Source of the DNA: Roseicyclus sp.
GTDB lineage: Bacteria; Pseudomonadota; Alphaproteobacteria; Rhodobacterales; Rhodobacteraceae
Direction: 5' to 3'
Assembly (NCBI GenBank): GCA_018401055.1
Contig: JAGYLB010000091.1
Location: 1-36,403 of the forward strand
DNA: 36,403 bases
Of the stretch, positions 1-9,112 are shown piece by piece. The translations under genes were made by a program, and so were the position numbers. How positions within the stretch are numbered: the first letter of the stretch is position 1; each line of letters begins with the position of its first letter. The notes under the pieces were generated by a model. It had not been told where the DNA came from and made no database searches. It saw only the letters and a program-made list of their open reading frames with translations.

Positions 1-2
1 CC

Positions 3-1463
3 TTGCTCGACCGTATCCGCAAGGCCAATGTCGTGGCAGGCGAGGCTGGCGGCATCACGCAACATATCGGCGCTTATCAGGTGACGACCGAAAGCGGTGC
101 GAAGCTGAGCTTCCTCGACACGCCCGGCCACGCGGCATTCACCTCCATGCGGGCGCGCGGTGCCAATGTGACCGATATTGTCGTGCTGGTGGTGGCCGCA
201 GATGACGCGGTGATGCCGCAGACCATCGAGGCGATCAACCACGCCAAGGCGGCCAAGGTGCCGATGATCGTGGCGATCAACAAGATCGACAAATACGAGG
301 CCAATCCCGACAAGGTGCGGACTGATCTGCTGCAGCACGAGGTCGTGGTCGAAAAGATGTCAGGCGACGTGCAGGACGTCGAGGTTTCGGCCGTCACTGG
401 CCAGGGCCTGCCCGAACTGCTGGAAGCCATCGCGCTTCAGGCGGAGATCCTCGAACTCAAGGCCAACCCCGACCGGCCCGCCGAAGGCGCGGTGATCGAG
501 GCGCAGCTTGACGTCGGCCGTGGCCCCGTGGCCACCGTGCTTGTCCAGAAGGGTACGCTTCGCCAAGGCGACATCTTTGTCGTGGGCGAGCAGTGGGGCA
601 AGGTCCGCGCGATGGAAAACGACCGCGGCGAACGCATCAAGGAAGCCGGTCCGTCCGTTCCCGTCGAAGTTCTGGGCCTGAACGGCACGCCTGAAGCAGG
701 TGACGTGCTCAACGTGGTCGAAACCGAGGCACAGGCGCGCGAGATCGCGGAATACCGCCATCAGGCATCCAAGGACAAGCGCGCGGCGGCGGGTGCTGCC
801 ACAACGCTCGATCAGCTTCTGGCCAAGGCCAAGGCCGACAAGAACGTGGCCGAACTGCCCATCGTGATGAAGGCCGACGTGCAAGGCTCGGCCGAGGCAA
901 TCGTTCAAGCGGTGGAAAAGATCGGCAACGACGAGGTGCGCGTGCGCGTGTTGCATTTCGGAGTCGGGGCTATCACCGAATCCGATATCACCTTGGCCGA
1001 AGCGTCAGGTGCGCCGGTCATCGGCTTCAATGTCCGTGCCAATGCGCCCGCGCGCAGTGCCGCGAACCAGAAGGGTGTCGAGATCCGGTATTACTCCGTG
1101 ATCTACGACCTCGTCGATGACATCAAGGCCGCAGCCTCTGGCCTTTTGGGCGCCGAGATCCGCGAGAACTTCATCGGCTACGCCGAGATCCGCGAAGTCT
1201 TCAAGGTCTCGAGCGTCGGCAATGTCGCAGGCTGCCTTGTCACCGAAGGTATCGCCCGCCGGTCCGCCGGTGTGCGCCTTCTGCGCGACAACGTCGTGGT
1301 GCACGAAGGCACGCTCAAGACGCTCAAGCGCTTCAAGGACGAGGTCAAGGAAGTGCAGTCCGGTCAGGAATGCGGCATGGCCTTCGAGAATTACGAGGAT
1401 ATCCGCAAGGGCGATGTCATCGAGATCTTCGAACGCGAATCGGTGGAACGCTCGCTGGCGTGA
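3..1463 (+). CDS. infB: Translation initiation factor IF-2, C-terminal part (5' end outside window)
   Basis: IF-2 is the GTPase that brings initiator fMet-tRNA to the 30S subunit. The open frame enters from the left edge and runs 486 codons to a TGA. Just inside the window, downstream of the missing G1 P-loop, come [10 protein letters not shown] (switch I region), DTPGHAAF (G3), NKID (G4) and the SAVTGQG G5 region. Domains II, III and the fMet-tRNA-binding domain IV follow, ending in [15 protein letters not shown]. About the first 350-400 residues (N-terminal domain and G1) are missing because the window begins inside the gene. A strong hairpin terminator follows 22 bases later, so no rbfA is joined directly downstream. 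This is a housekeeping gene and marks the boundary of the photosynthesis cluster. Identification is certain. Confidence 0.98.
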   Translation: MLDRIRKANVVAGEAGGITQHIGAYQVTTESGAKLSFLDTPGHAAFTSMRARGANVTDIVVLVVAADDAVMPQTIEAINHAKAAKVPMIVAINKIDKYEANPDKVRTDLLQHEVVVEKMSGDVQDVEVSAVTGQGLPELLEAIALQAEILELKANPDRPAEGAVIEAQLDVGRGPVATVLVQKGTLRQGDIFVVGEQWGKVRAMENDRGERIKEAGPSVPVEVLGLNGTPEAGDVLNVVETEAQAREIAEYRHQASKDKRAAAGAATTLDQLLAKAKADKNVAELPIVMKADVQGSAEAIVQAVEKIGNDEVRVRVLHFGVGAITESDITLAEASGAPVIGFNVRANAPARSAANQKGVEIRYYSVIYDLVDDIKAAASGLLGAEIRENFIGYAEIREVFKVSSVGNVAGCLVTEGIARRSAGVRLLRDNVVVHEGTLKTLKRFKDEVKEVQSGQECGMAFENYEDIRKGDVIEIFERESVERSLA

Positions 1464-1485
1464 ATCCACCGCGTGCAGGAAAACC

Positions 1486-1513
1486 AAAGGGCGCCCAATA
1501 GGGCGCCCTTTTT
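1486..1513. terminator. Intrinsic terminator between infB and tspO (probably bidirectional)
   Basis: AAAGGGCGCCC and GGGCGCCCTTT form a perfect 11-bp stem around the loop AATA and are followed by a run of T on the plus strand. It lies just after the infB stop and before the tspO stop on the other strand, so it can end both convergent transcripts. The stem core GGGCGCCC is reused in the terminator at 9040-9067. Confidence 0.9.
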
Positions 1514-1535
1514 CATGGAACTGGTTTGAAAACGA

Positions 1536-2006
1536 TCACTCGGCTGGCTGGGCCGAACCGGGATTGCGCATCCAGACGCTGCCATTCAACGCGCCCGCGA
1601 CTGTCACCCAGACCAGATAGGGCACAAACAATGCGCCCGCGATCCAGTCGAGTTGCAAGAATGTGACCGTTGTTCCCGCGACCGCGATCCAGAGGCCAAG
1701 CATCACGACAAACCCGGCTTTGATGCGGCGCAGGCCGAAGAAGACCGGCGTCCAGAGCGTGTTGAACGCGATCTGCATCGCCCAGAACGCCATCGCATGG
1801 GCGCTGCCTTCAAGTGGTGCGACCCGTGCGGCGGCCACGGCCGAGGAGATATAGAGCGTCGTCCAGACCACCGGGAACATCCAGTTCGGCGGTGTCCACG
1901 GCGGTTTCGACAGCGAACGATACCACTCGCCCGGCATGAACATCGAGCCGGTCGTGGCTGCAGCCCCGCAGGCGGCGAGAAAAATCGCGAACAATCCCCA
2001 ATCCAT
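1536..2006 (-). CDS. tspO: TspO/MBR family tryptophan-rich sensory protein
   Basis: This 156-residue membrane protein has the TspO family pattern: five hydrophobic segments and the tryptophan/proline-rich motif WYRSLSKPPWTPPNW followed by FPVVWTTLYISSAVAA. In Rhodobacter, TspO (CrtK) sits in the outer membrane, binds tetrapyrroles and lowers carotenoid and bacteriochlorophyll gene expression in oxygen, working upstream of the PpsR/AppA control. Here it is the third gene of crtI-crtB-tspO, starting 17 bases after the crtB stop, as in Rhodobacter. The reading frame is intact. The start is the only ATG that gives the family's usual length. No strong Shine-Dalgarno sequence is visible, so translation may be coupled to crtB. 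Confidence 0.95.
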   Translation of the reverse strand: MDWGLFAIFLAACGAAATTGSMFMPGEWYRSLSKPPWTPPNWMFPVVWTTLYISSAVAAARVAPLEGSAHAMAFWAMQIAFNTLWTPVFFGLRRIKAGFVVMLGLWIAVAGTTVTFLQLDWIAGALFVPYLVWVTVAGALNGSVWMRNPGSAQPAE

Positions 2007-2023
2007 ACAAGGCAGATAGGGTG

Positions 2024-3047
2024 TCAGGCGGTCCGCGCCAAGCCGTCTTGTGCGCGATCACGCGCTTCCAGCTGCGAAAGCACGGAAATGACGTTCTCGC
2101 CCCAGCCGTTTTCGCCGTGTCGGGATGGGCCGCGGCCTCGACCAGAAACGCGACCTCGGGCAGCGGCTTGGCGTAGAGCACCGGGTTGGTCGGGAAAACA
2201 GTCACCATCCCTGCACGCACCACCGACAGGCCCAGAAGCCCCAGTTTCTGCGTTCGCGTCGTGTAGGCGCGGCAGCTCACGCTGTCATGGTCGTTACGCG
2301 CCAGGTTCCGCCCGATGGCATCGTAGCAATGGCGGGCAGCGAAGATACCCGGCCGCGCCGCGAGCGGCAACGCCTTGATCCCCGCCTCCGACCTGATGTA
2401 AAGCCGATTGGCCTCAGCCAGCAGGCGGCGCACGATACGGCGAAGCTCTGGTGTGGCCTTGGGGTCGGCCAGGAAGGCATCTATGTCGATCCCGGCCTCA
2501 TCCAGCCAGTCGGTCGGCAGATAGAGCCGCCCGGCGCGCGCATCCTCACCCACATCACGGGCGATATTGGTCAGTTGCATCGCCACGCCAAGGTCACAGG
2601 CACGCGCCAAGGCACGGGGGTCGCGCACCCGCATCAGCACGCACATCATCGCGCCCACGGCCGAGGCAACGCGCGCCGAATAACTGCGGACATCGGACAG
2701 CGTGGCGTAGCGCCGTTCCATCCCGTCCCAAGCCAGCCCTTCCAGCAGGGCCTCGGGCAGTTCGCGGGGCATGTCGAAGGCCTCGATCAGCCCGGCAAAG
2801 GCGCGGTCGGCAGGCGCGTTGCGGGGGCGGCCCGCATAGGCAAGGTCGAGCCGGTCGCGCAGCGCAGAACGGCGGCGGGCTTGTTCGAACCGAAGTCGAC
2901 CTCGTCATCGGCCACACGGCAGAACGCGTAAAGCGCCAATGCCGGATCGCGCACATTGGCGGGCAGCAGTTTCGACGCCGCGTGAAAGGAATAGGACCCT
3001 TCGCGGATCGCGTTGCGGCACCAGTCCAGATCGTCGGGGCGCATCAT
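2024..3047 (-). CDS. crtB: Phytoene synthase (two frame breaks)
   Basis: CrtB joins two geranylgeranyl diphosphates to make phytoene, the first committed carotenoid step. The N-terminal frame reads LDWCRNAIREGSYSFHAASKLL and FCRVADDEVD, which contains the first aspartate-rich motif. After a one-base loss near 2863 the second frame carries RLRDRLDLAYAGRP, the YATLSDVRSYSARVASAVG segment, and the second aspartate motif in LTNIARDVGEDARAGR. A second one-base loss near 2115 restores the C-terminus WGENVISVLSQLEARDRA, ending in TGA at 2024-2026. Reconstructed length is about 341 residues, normal for Rhodobacteraceae CrtB. The start overlaps the crtI stop (ATGA), so the two are translationally coupled. 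I take the breaks to be sequencing indels because residues on both sides of each are conserved. Confidence 0.93.
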
Positions 3048-4609
3048 TCCGCTGCCACTTTCGTCTCAAGCTGCACATAAGGGCGCGGCGCGTCGGGTAC
3101 GAGTTTCGTCAGCACCTCGGACGAGGTGACGACCGAGGGGATACCGGCACCGGGATGGGTGCCCGCGCCGACAAGGAACAGGTTCCCGAATTCCTCCGAG
3201 ATGTTGTGCGGCCGGAACCACGCCGATTGAAAGATGCGCGGCTCAAGACTGAAGCCAGCGCCATGAGGGCTGAGGTAGCGGCTGACAAAATCGGCAGGAT
3301 TCAAAATATGGCTCGCCGACAGATGATCCTCGAACCCGGGGATCAGGTTGTCGTTCAGTACACCCGCAAGGTTCTTGCGATAGGTTTCCTCCATCTCCGC
3401 CCAGTCGACGGAATTGGCGCCATGCAGGTTTGGCACGGGGCTGAGCGCATAGAACGTATCATCCCCCTTGGGCGCGACGCTGGGGTCGGTGACGGACGGG
3501 CGATGCAGATAGACCGACATGTCATGGGCCAGATGCCGCTTCATGAAGATGTCTTTCAGCAAACCCCGGTAGCGCGGCCCGTTCAGGATCGTGTGGTGGC
3601 CCACATCGGCCCATTTGTCCGCCGTGCCCTTGGTGCCGAAATACCAGACGAACAGGCCCATCGACCAGCGCGACCGGTTCAGCCGCGCGGGCGTCCAGCG
3701 CTTCTTGACCTGTTTGCGCAAAAGCCGCTCATAGGTGGTGCCCGGGTCGGCGTTCGACACCACGATATCGGCGGCCAGCCGTTCGCCATCTGTGGTGACG
3801 ACGCCATCGGCACAACCAGCGGTCACGGTGATCTCGTCCACCTCGACACCGCGGCGGACCGTGCCGCCCTGATCCTCGATCACGCGAGCCATGGCATCGG
3901 CCATCGCCTGCACACCGCCCATGGCGTAATGCACCCCGAATTCCTTTTCGAGATGGCTGACGAGAATATACATCGACGTCACATGCGTCGGATCCCCGCC
4001 GATGAACAGCGGATGAAACGATAGCGCCATGCGCAGGCGCGGGTCGCGGACGCGGGAGGCCGCATGAGCGTAGACGGAGCGGTCGGCGCGCAGCTTCACA
4101 AAACCCGGAAGCTCACGGATCAGGTCCATCAGCTTGTTCATCGGGCGACGGCCCAGCCCTTCGAAGCCGAATTGATACCGCGCCTCGCTGTCTTTGAGGA
4201 ACCGTTTGTAGCCCGGCACATCGCCGGGCGACAGGCGGCGCACCTCGTCGATCATGGCGCCCTCATCCTGCCGGACGGTAAAGACCGAACCGTCGCGCCA
4301 GCGGATCTCGTAGTAGGGATCGACTGGGCGCAGGTCGACATCCTTGCGGAAATCGCGCCCACATTCGCGCCAAAGCTGTTCGAACACTTGCGGCACGGTG
4401 ACGATGGTCGGCCCCAGATCGAAGCGATGGCCGTTTTGCGTGATCGACGATCCGCGCCCACCGACCTCATCCAGCCGGTCCAGCAGCGTCACCCGGTAGC
4501 CCTTGGCGCCCAGCCGCATCGCAGCCGACAACCCGCCAAGCCCCGCCCCGATGACGATCGCACTGGAAGGGCCATGGGTGTCTGATCGTTCAGTCATGCG
4601 GCGCCTCAA
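3044..4609 (-). CDS. crtI: Phytoene desaturase CrtI
   Basis: This FAD-dependent desaturase converts phytoene to neurosporene (spheroidene-type pathway) or lycopene. The 521-residue frame is intact. It opens with the dinucleotide-binding fold AIVIGAGLGGLSAAMRL (about residues 17-33), followed by the acidic end of the Rossmann unit LLDRLDEVGGRG, and it closes with the bacterial CrtI signature FLVGAGTHPGAGIPSVVTSSEVL. An ATG four codons further in (4597) is an equally good start and gives the usual family length of about 517. The gene is first in crtI-crtB-tspO and is transcribed away from crtA. Its likely promoter (TTGGCA, 16 bases, CATAAT) is followed directly by a PpsR-type operator, which suggests repression in oxygen and light. 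Confidence 0.98.
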   Translation of the reverse strand: MRRRMTERSDTHGPSSAIVIGAGLGGLSAAMRLGAKGYRVTLLDRLDEVGGRGSSITQNGHRFDLGPTIVTVPQVFEQLWRECGRDFRKDVDLRPVDPYYEIRWRDGSVFTVRQDEGAMIDEVRRLSPGDVPGYKRFLKDSEARYQFGFEGLGRRPMNKLMDLIRELPGFVKLRADRSVYAHAASRVRDPRLRMALSFHPLFIGGDPTHVTSMYILVSHLEKEFGVHYAMGGVQAMADAMARVIEDQGGTVRRGVEVDEITVTAGCADGVVTTDGERLAADIVVSNADPGTTYERLLRKQVKKRWTPARLNRSRWSMGLFVWYFGTKGTADKWADVGHHTILNGPRYRGLLKDIFMKRHLAHDMSVYLHRPSVTDPSVAPKGDDTFYALSPVPNLHGANSVDWAEMEETYRKNLAGVLNDNLIPGFEDHLSASHILNPADFVSRYLSPHGAGFSLEPRIFQSAWFRPHNISEEFGNLFLVGAGTHPGAGIPSVVTSSEVLTKLVPDAPRPYVQLETKVAAE

Positions 4610-4611
4610 AC

Positions 4612-4629
4612 TGTCTAGTCAGATTTACA
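4612..4629. promoter_or_regulatory. PpsR/CrtJ-type operator 1 in the crtI-crtA control region
   Basis: TGTCTAGTCAGATTTACA matches the PpsR consensus TGT-N12-ACA exactly. It lies directly downstream of the -10 element of the crtI promoter, where a bound repressor would block transcription start. PpsR itself is encoded in this window. Confidence 0.8.
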
Positions 4630-4656
4630 TTATGGCACAGTCTGACGGTTTGCCAA
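4629..4656 (-). promoter_or_regulatory. Probable sigma-70 promoter of crtI-crtB-tspO
   Basis: Read on the minus strand, TTGGCA (4656-4651) and CATAAT (4634-4629) are separated by 16 bases. Both are close to the sigma-70 consensus. The -10 touches PpsR operator 1. The promoter was assigned by inspection only. Confidence 0.6.
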
Positions 4657-4698
4657 GACAATCCTATGCCGCATTGCCTTTTGCATCTGCGGGCAATA

Positions 4699-4716
4699 TG
4701 TCAGAATAAGTTGACA
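4699..4716. promoter_or_regulatory. PpsR/CrtJ-type operator 2, just upstream of crtA
   Basis: TGTCAGAATAAGTTGACA is an exact TGT-N12-ACA site with the extended TGTCA/TTGACA arms. It ends 15 bases before the crtA ATG and lies 87 bases from operator 1. Paired operators over a short distance are the known arrangement for cooperative PpsR/CrtJ repression. Confidence 0.8.
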
Positions 4717-4731
4717 CATGGAGAACCGGCC

Positions 4732-5468
4732 ATGCAATCCGTCACACTCAGCCTGTTTCGCTTCGGGCCATTACGCGCGCGCCTATGGGCGCTGTCGCAG
4801 ATGGCAACGGCACGATTCGTCCTGCGCGCCATTCCAGATATCGGCACCGTAAAGCTGTGCGGGTCCGGTGTGGGCGAAGGGTTCACGCCGGTGCCCGATA
4901 CCTCCGTCTATGCGATTCTCGCCACTTGGCCCGACCATGGCGCCGCACGCCGGGCGATGTTCGGCACCCGCGTCTTCCGCCGTTATGCGGACATGGCCGA
5001 CGAGACGATGACGATCTTCCTCACGCCCGCCTCGGCGCGCGGCAGCTGGGACGGCAAGTCGCCCTTTACCCCGCAGGACATTGCGCTTGACGGTCCCGTC
5101 GCCGCCCTGACCCGCGCAACGATCAAGCTGCGCAGCGCGGGCCGGTTCTGGAAAAACGAACCCGCGATTTCCCGCGCCATCGGGCAGGACCCGAACGTGC
5201 TGTTCAAGATCGGCATCGGCGAATTGCCCCTCGTGCGGCAGGCGACATTCTCCATCTGGCCCGACACGCAGACCATGGCCGCTTTCGCCCGCGCCGATGG
5301 CCCCCACGCCCATGCCATCCGCGAGGTGCGCGACGGCAAGCTGTTCCACGAAGACCTTTACGCCCGGTTCCGTGTCGATGAGGTCGAAGGCAGCTGGGGC
5401 GGGATGACGCCGGACTTGACCCGGCGGCCCGCCTCCATGACCAATCAGATGAAGTTGCCGCCGAATGA
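4732..5468 (+). CDS. crtA: Spheroidene monooxygenase (one frame break near the 3' end)
   Basis: CrtA puts the 2-keto group on spheroidene to make spheroidenone, the red carotenoid made in oxygen. The start ATG at 4732 has a GGAG Shine-Dalgarno about eight bases upstream and gives the family start MQSVTLSLFRFGPL. Recognisable features are FGTRVFRRYADMADETMT and FKIGIGELPLVRQATFSIWP. The annotated frame reads on past the normal end into bchI. A single-base shift near 5400-5420 gives the ending LDPAARLHDQSDEVAAE with a TGA at 5466-5468. That gives about 245 residues, which matches the family (about 240), and an ATGA overlap with bchI, which supports the reconstruction. First gene of crtA-bchI-bchD-bchO. 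Confidence 0.93.
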
Positions 5469-6484
5469 AGGACTTTGCTGCCATGGGCCCGTTTCCCTTT
5501 TCCGCCATCGTCGGGCAGGAGGATATGAAGCAGGCGATGATCCTGACGGCCATCGACCCCGGCATCGGCGGCGTTCTGGTTTTTGGCGACCGGGGCACCG
5601 GCAAATCCACCGCCGTGCGCGGGTTGGCGGCGCTCTTGCCCCCGATCCAGGCCGTGGCGGGCTGCCCTGTGAATTCCGAACACGAGGGGCAGATTCCGGA
5701 CTGGGCCAAGGTGACCGACCGGGACGTGGTTCAAAAACCGACGCCGGTGATCGACCTGCCACTGGGCGCGACCGAGGATAGGGTTGTCGGCGCGCTCGAC
5801 ATCGAAAAGGCCCTGACACTGGGCGAAAAGGCCTTTGAGCCGGGTCTTTTGGCGCGGGCGAACCGTGGATACCTCTATATCGACGAGGTCAACCTGCTGG
5901 AGGATCATCTTGTCGACCTGCTGCTCGACGTGGCGCAATCGGGTCTGAATGTGGTCGAACGCGAAGGGCTGTCGATCCGCCACGCCGCGCGTTTCGTGCT
6001 GGTCGGCTCGGGCAACCCCGAAGAGGGTGAATTGCGGCCGCAGTTGCTGGACCGGTTCGGTCTGTCGGTCGAAGTCACTTCGCCCAGGGATATCGACACG
6101 CGGATCGAGGTGATCCGCCGCCGCGATGCCTATGACCGCGACCCGACAAGCTTTCTGACCAATTGGCGCGGGACCGACATGGACCTGCGCGCCCAGATCG
6201 TCACCGCGCGCGCCACGCTTGGCCATGTCGAGGCGGGCGAGGATCGGCTGCGCGACTGCGCGGAACTTTGCGTTGCGCTGGGATCGGACGGGTTGCGGGG
6301 CGAACTGACCCTTCTGCGGGCCGCCCGTGCGCTGGCGGCGTTCGACGGCGATACCAATGTCACCCGCGACCATCTGCGCCGTGTGGCCCCATCGGCTCTG
6401 CGCCACCGCCTGCGCCGCGATCCGCTGGACGAGGCCGGATCGACCACCCGTGTGGAACGCGTGGTGGAGGAGGTCCTGAAGTGA
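5465..6484 (+). CDS. bchI: Magnesium chelatase ATPase subunit I
   Basis: BchI is the AAA+ ATPase subunit that, with BchD, drives insertion of Mg2+ into protoporphyrin IX by BchH. The frame of 339 residues is intact. Walker A GDRGTGKST is at residues 41-49, Walker B YLYIDE at 136-141, and sensor/arginine-finger features follow in VLVGSGNPEEGELRPQLLDRFG. The ATG at 5465 overlaps the crtA stop. A second ATG at 5483 (MGPFPFSAIVGQ) is also possible and closer to the usual N-terminus. The stop codon overlaps the GTG start of bchD, so crtA, bchI and bchD look translationally coupled. Confidence 0.98.
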   Translation: MKDFAAMGPFPFSAIVGQEDMKQAMILTAIDPGIGGVLVFGDRGTGKSTAVRGLAALLPPIQAVAGCPVNSEHEGQIPDWAKVTDRDVVQKPTPVIDLPLGATEDRVVGALDIEKALTLGEKAFEPGLLARANRGYLYIDEVNLLEDHLVDLLLDVAQSGLNVVEREGLSIRHAARFVLVGSGNPEEGELRPQLLDRFGLSVEVTSPRDIDTRIEVIRRRDAYDRDPTSFLTNWRGTDMDLRAQIVTARATLGHVEAGEDRLRDCAELCVALGSDGLRGELTLLRAARALAAFDGDTNVTRDHLRRVAPSALRHRLRRDPLDEAGSTTRVERVVEEVLK

Positions 6485-8183
6485 GCGCCGGCGAAGAGCG
6501 CTGGCAACGGGTCAACCTTGCGCTGGCCTGTTTCGCGCTCGACCCCACGGCTTTGGGCGGCATCTGGTTGCGCGCCCGCGTCGGACCAGTGCGGGACCGG
6601 GTGCAAGATGCACTCTATTTGGCCCTACAGGGTCATACGCTCCGCCGTCTTCACCCCGGCGTCAGCGACGATGCGCTGTTCGGTGGGGTCGATCTGTCGG
6701 CAACACTGGCCGAGGGGCGCGTGGTGCGGACCAAGGGTCTTCTGGGCCAGCCCTCCGTTCTGGTCATGCCGATGGCAGAGCGGGTCAAACCGGGGCTCGC
6801 CGTCACGTGGCCTCGCAGCGCTGGACCGGCGGGGCGTGCCTGTCGCTGATCGCGCTGGATGAAGGGGCGGAACCGGAGGAAACGCTGTCTTCCGCACTGG
6901 CAGATCGGCTGGCGATTCATCTCGATCTTGCCGAACAGGGTCTGACGGACTCGCCAGATCTGGCGCTCGACCCTGAGGCACTGGCCGAGGCGCGCGCCCT
7001 GTTGCCCCGTGTAAGTGTGCCCGACACTGCCATCGCCGAACTGGCCGAGGTCGCGGCCCGGCTGGGCATCGGGTCGATGCGCGCACCGTTGCAGGCCTTG
7101 GCCGTTGCGCGAGCCAGCGCGGCCCTGTCGGGCGAGGACAGGGTCGAAAGCGCCGATCTGATGATCGCCGTCGAACTGGTGCTGGCGCCGCGCGCGACGC
7201 AGATCCCCGAAACGGAGCAAAGCGCGCCCGAGGAAGAGCCGGACCAGCCCAAACCGCCGGAAACCGAGGATCAACCCGAGCCCGAAAGCGACGAGGACCG
7301 GATCGACCTGCCCCCCGCCGAGATGCTGCTGGAAGCTGCAAAAGCGATGCTGCCCCCCGATCTGCTCGCGCGGCTTGCTGCAGGACGGGCAGTGCGCGCC
7401 AGCCAATCGGCCAGCGGGTCGGGCGCCGCGAAAAGGGCAACCACCGCGGCCGCCCCTGCCCTCCCGCGCGGGTCGCCCCGGTGGCGATGCGCGCGTCGAT
7501 CTGGTGGCGACCTTGCGCGCGGCGGCACCTTGGCAACCGATGCGGCGCAAGCTGGCGGATCAGCACGACAGGTTGCACATCCGCATGTCCGACATCCGTC
7601 TGCGCCAGTTCGAGGAAACATCCGACAGGGCGATCATCTTTGTCGTCGATGCCTCGGGTTCCGCCGCATTGGCGCGTCTGGGCGAGGCCAAGGGCGCGAT
7701 CGAACTGCTGTTGGGTCAGGCCTATGCGCGCCGCGACCATGTCGCGCTGGTGGCCTTTCGCGGCGAGGGGCCGAGGTGCTGCTGCCGCCGACGCGGTCGC
7801 TGGTGCAAACCAAGCGGCGGCTTCGCAATTGCCCGGCGGCGGTGGCACGCCACTGGCCGCCGGGCTCAGGCCCGCGCTCGAGCTTGCGCTGCTGGCGCAG
7901 GGCAAGGGCATGACGCCGTCGGTCGCGCTGCTGACGGATGGGCGCGCGAATGTGGACCTTTCGGGGACGGCGAACCGAGCACAGGCCGCCGATGATGCGA
8001 CCGCCATGGCCCGCGCGATCAGGGCGCGGGGGTGGCCGGGCATCGTGATCGACACGGGCGTGCGGCCCACGGCGAGCCTTGGCGCGCTGGCCCGTGACAT
8101 GGGCGTGCCCTACCTGCTCCCTGCCGCGCGCCGATGCGCGTGCCCTGTCTGCGGCGATCGACGCGTCGCTGATCCCCGCATGA
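6481..8183 (+). CDS. bchD: Magnesium chelatase subunit D (at least five frame breaks)
   Basis: BchD is the AAA+/von Willebrand A platform of Mg chelatase. The likely start is GTG at 6481, overlapping the bchI stop, giving VSAGEERWQRVNLALACFAL. The N-terminal AAA+-like part runs to about 7190. It is followed by a linker rich in Pro, Glu and Asp (about 7200-7310), then the vWA domain with the MIDAS motif DASGS at about 7645-7660 and LLTDGRANVDLSG. The end is ADARALSAAIDASLIPA and a TGA at 8181-8183. Frame breaks are near 6800-6840 (probably two), 7430-7460, 7775, 7830 and 8125. The reconstructed length of about 567 residues is normal. The density of breaks is high, but every segment is conserved, so sequence error is more likely than decay. 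Confidence 0.93.
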
Positions 8184-9040
8184 AGGGTGATCTGCCCCCC
8201 GACGACTGGCCGGGCAGGTCGGTCAGCCGCATCGTGCAGTCCAAGCCGCACCGTTGGCATGTGCAGGTGACGGGCAAAGGTCCGGACGTTTTGCTGCTGC
8301 ACGGGGCGGGTGCGTCAAGCCATTCCTGGGCGTCGCTGATCGGGCATCTGGACACGTCGCATCGTGTCATCGCGCTGGACTTGCCCGGCCATGGCTGGAC
8401 CCGCAGCCCGAGGGGGAAGCGCGCGGCTGAGTGATGTTGCGGCCGATATCGCCAATCTCTGCGCACAGGAAGGCTGGACACCCGACCTGGTGATCGGCCA
8501 TTCCGCCGGGGGGGCTGTCAGTCTCGAACTGGCGCGTCAGGGTCGCATTCACCCGCGCCATCTGGTGATCGTGAACGGAGCGCTCGAGAATTTTCGCGGT
8601 GCGGCAGGCTGGCTGTTTCCGTCATGGCGCGGATGCTTGCGCTCAATCCGCTGACGGGGCTGTTGATCTCGCAAGGCACGCGGTCGACGCAGCAGGTTCG
8701 GTCGATCCTGTCTTCGGCCGGGACCGAACTAGGATGAGACCGGGCTGTCGCACTACGCGCGGCTGATCCAGCGTCGTGCGCATGTGGACGGGACGCTTGC
8801 GATGATGGCGCAATGGTCGCTTGAGGACCTGAACCGCGCCTTGCCGAAGATCACCACGCCCGCGCTGTTCATCCACGGTGAAAAGGATGGCGCGGTCGCC
8901 GTGAGCGTCATGCCGACCGGGCGGCGACCGCGATGCCCAATGCGAAACTGGTCGTCCTGTCCGGCATAGGCCATCTGGCCCATGAGGAGGCCCCGGCGCG
9001 CGTCGCCGAAGAAATCGACCGCTTCACCACCGCGCCATGA
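8180..9040 (+). CDS. bchO: Mg-chelatase-associated alpha/beta hydrolase BchO (about four frame breaks)
   Basis: BchO is an alpha/beta-fold hydrolase always found beside bchID. Its exact role in bacteriochlorophyll synthesis is not settled. The ATG overlaps the bchD stop (ATGA). The pieces show the oxyanion segment VLLLHGAGASSHSW, the nucleophile elbow IGHSAGG (Ser), and near the end LSGIGHLAHEEAP with the catalytic His. Breaks are near 8412 (in a run of five G), 8618, 8732 and 8910. Joined, the pieces give about 287 residues ending EEIDRFTTAP, which matches the family. Last gene of crtA-bchIDO. A terminator follows immediately. Confidence 0.92.
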
Positions 9041-9067
9041 AAAGGGCGCCCTTTGGGGCGCCCTTTT
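9040..9067. terminator. Bidirectional intrinsic terminator between bchO and cycA
   Basis: AAAAGGGCGCCC and GGGCGCCCTTTT form a perfect 12-bp stem around a TTTG loop. With four A on one side and four T on the other it can act in both directions, ending bchO on the plus strand and the long bchF-to-cycA transcript on the minus strand. Confidence 0.92.
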
Positions 9068-9112
9068 CGTTGTTGCCGTCAGGTGAACCTTGTCCTGTTC
9101 ACCGCATCAGGG

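Noticed and set aside
4666..5781. A 371-residue CrtA with a C-terminal extension into bchI.
   Set aside because: Family length is about 240, and the extension is bchI in the wrong frame. A one-base shift gives a normal end overlapping the bchI ATG.
6481..9040. bchD and bchO as pseudogenes because of many frame breaks.
   Set aside because: Every segment, including the MIDAS and nucleophile motifs, is conserved, and total lengths are normal. Other genes in the window show the same kind of error.
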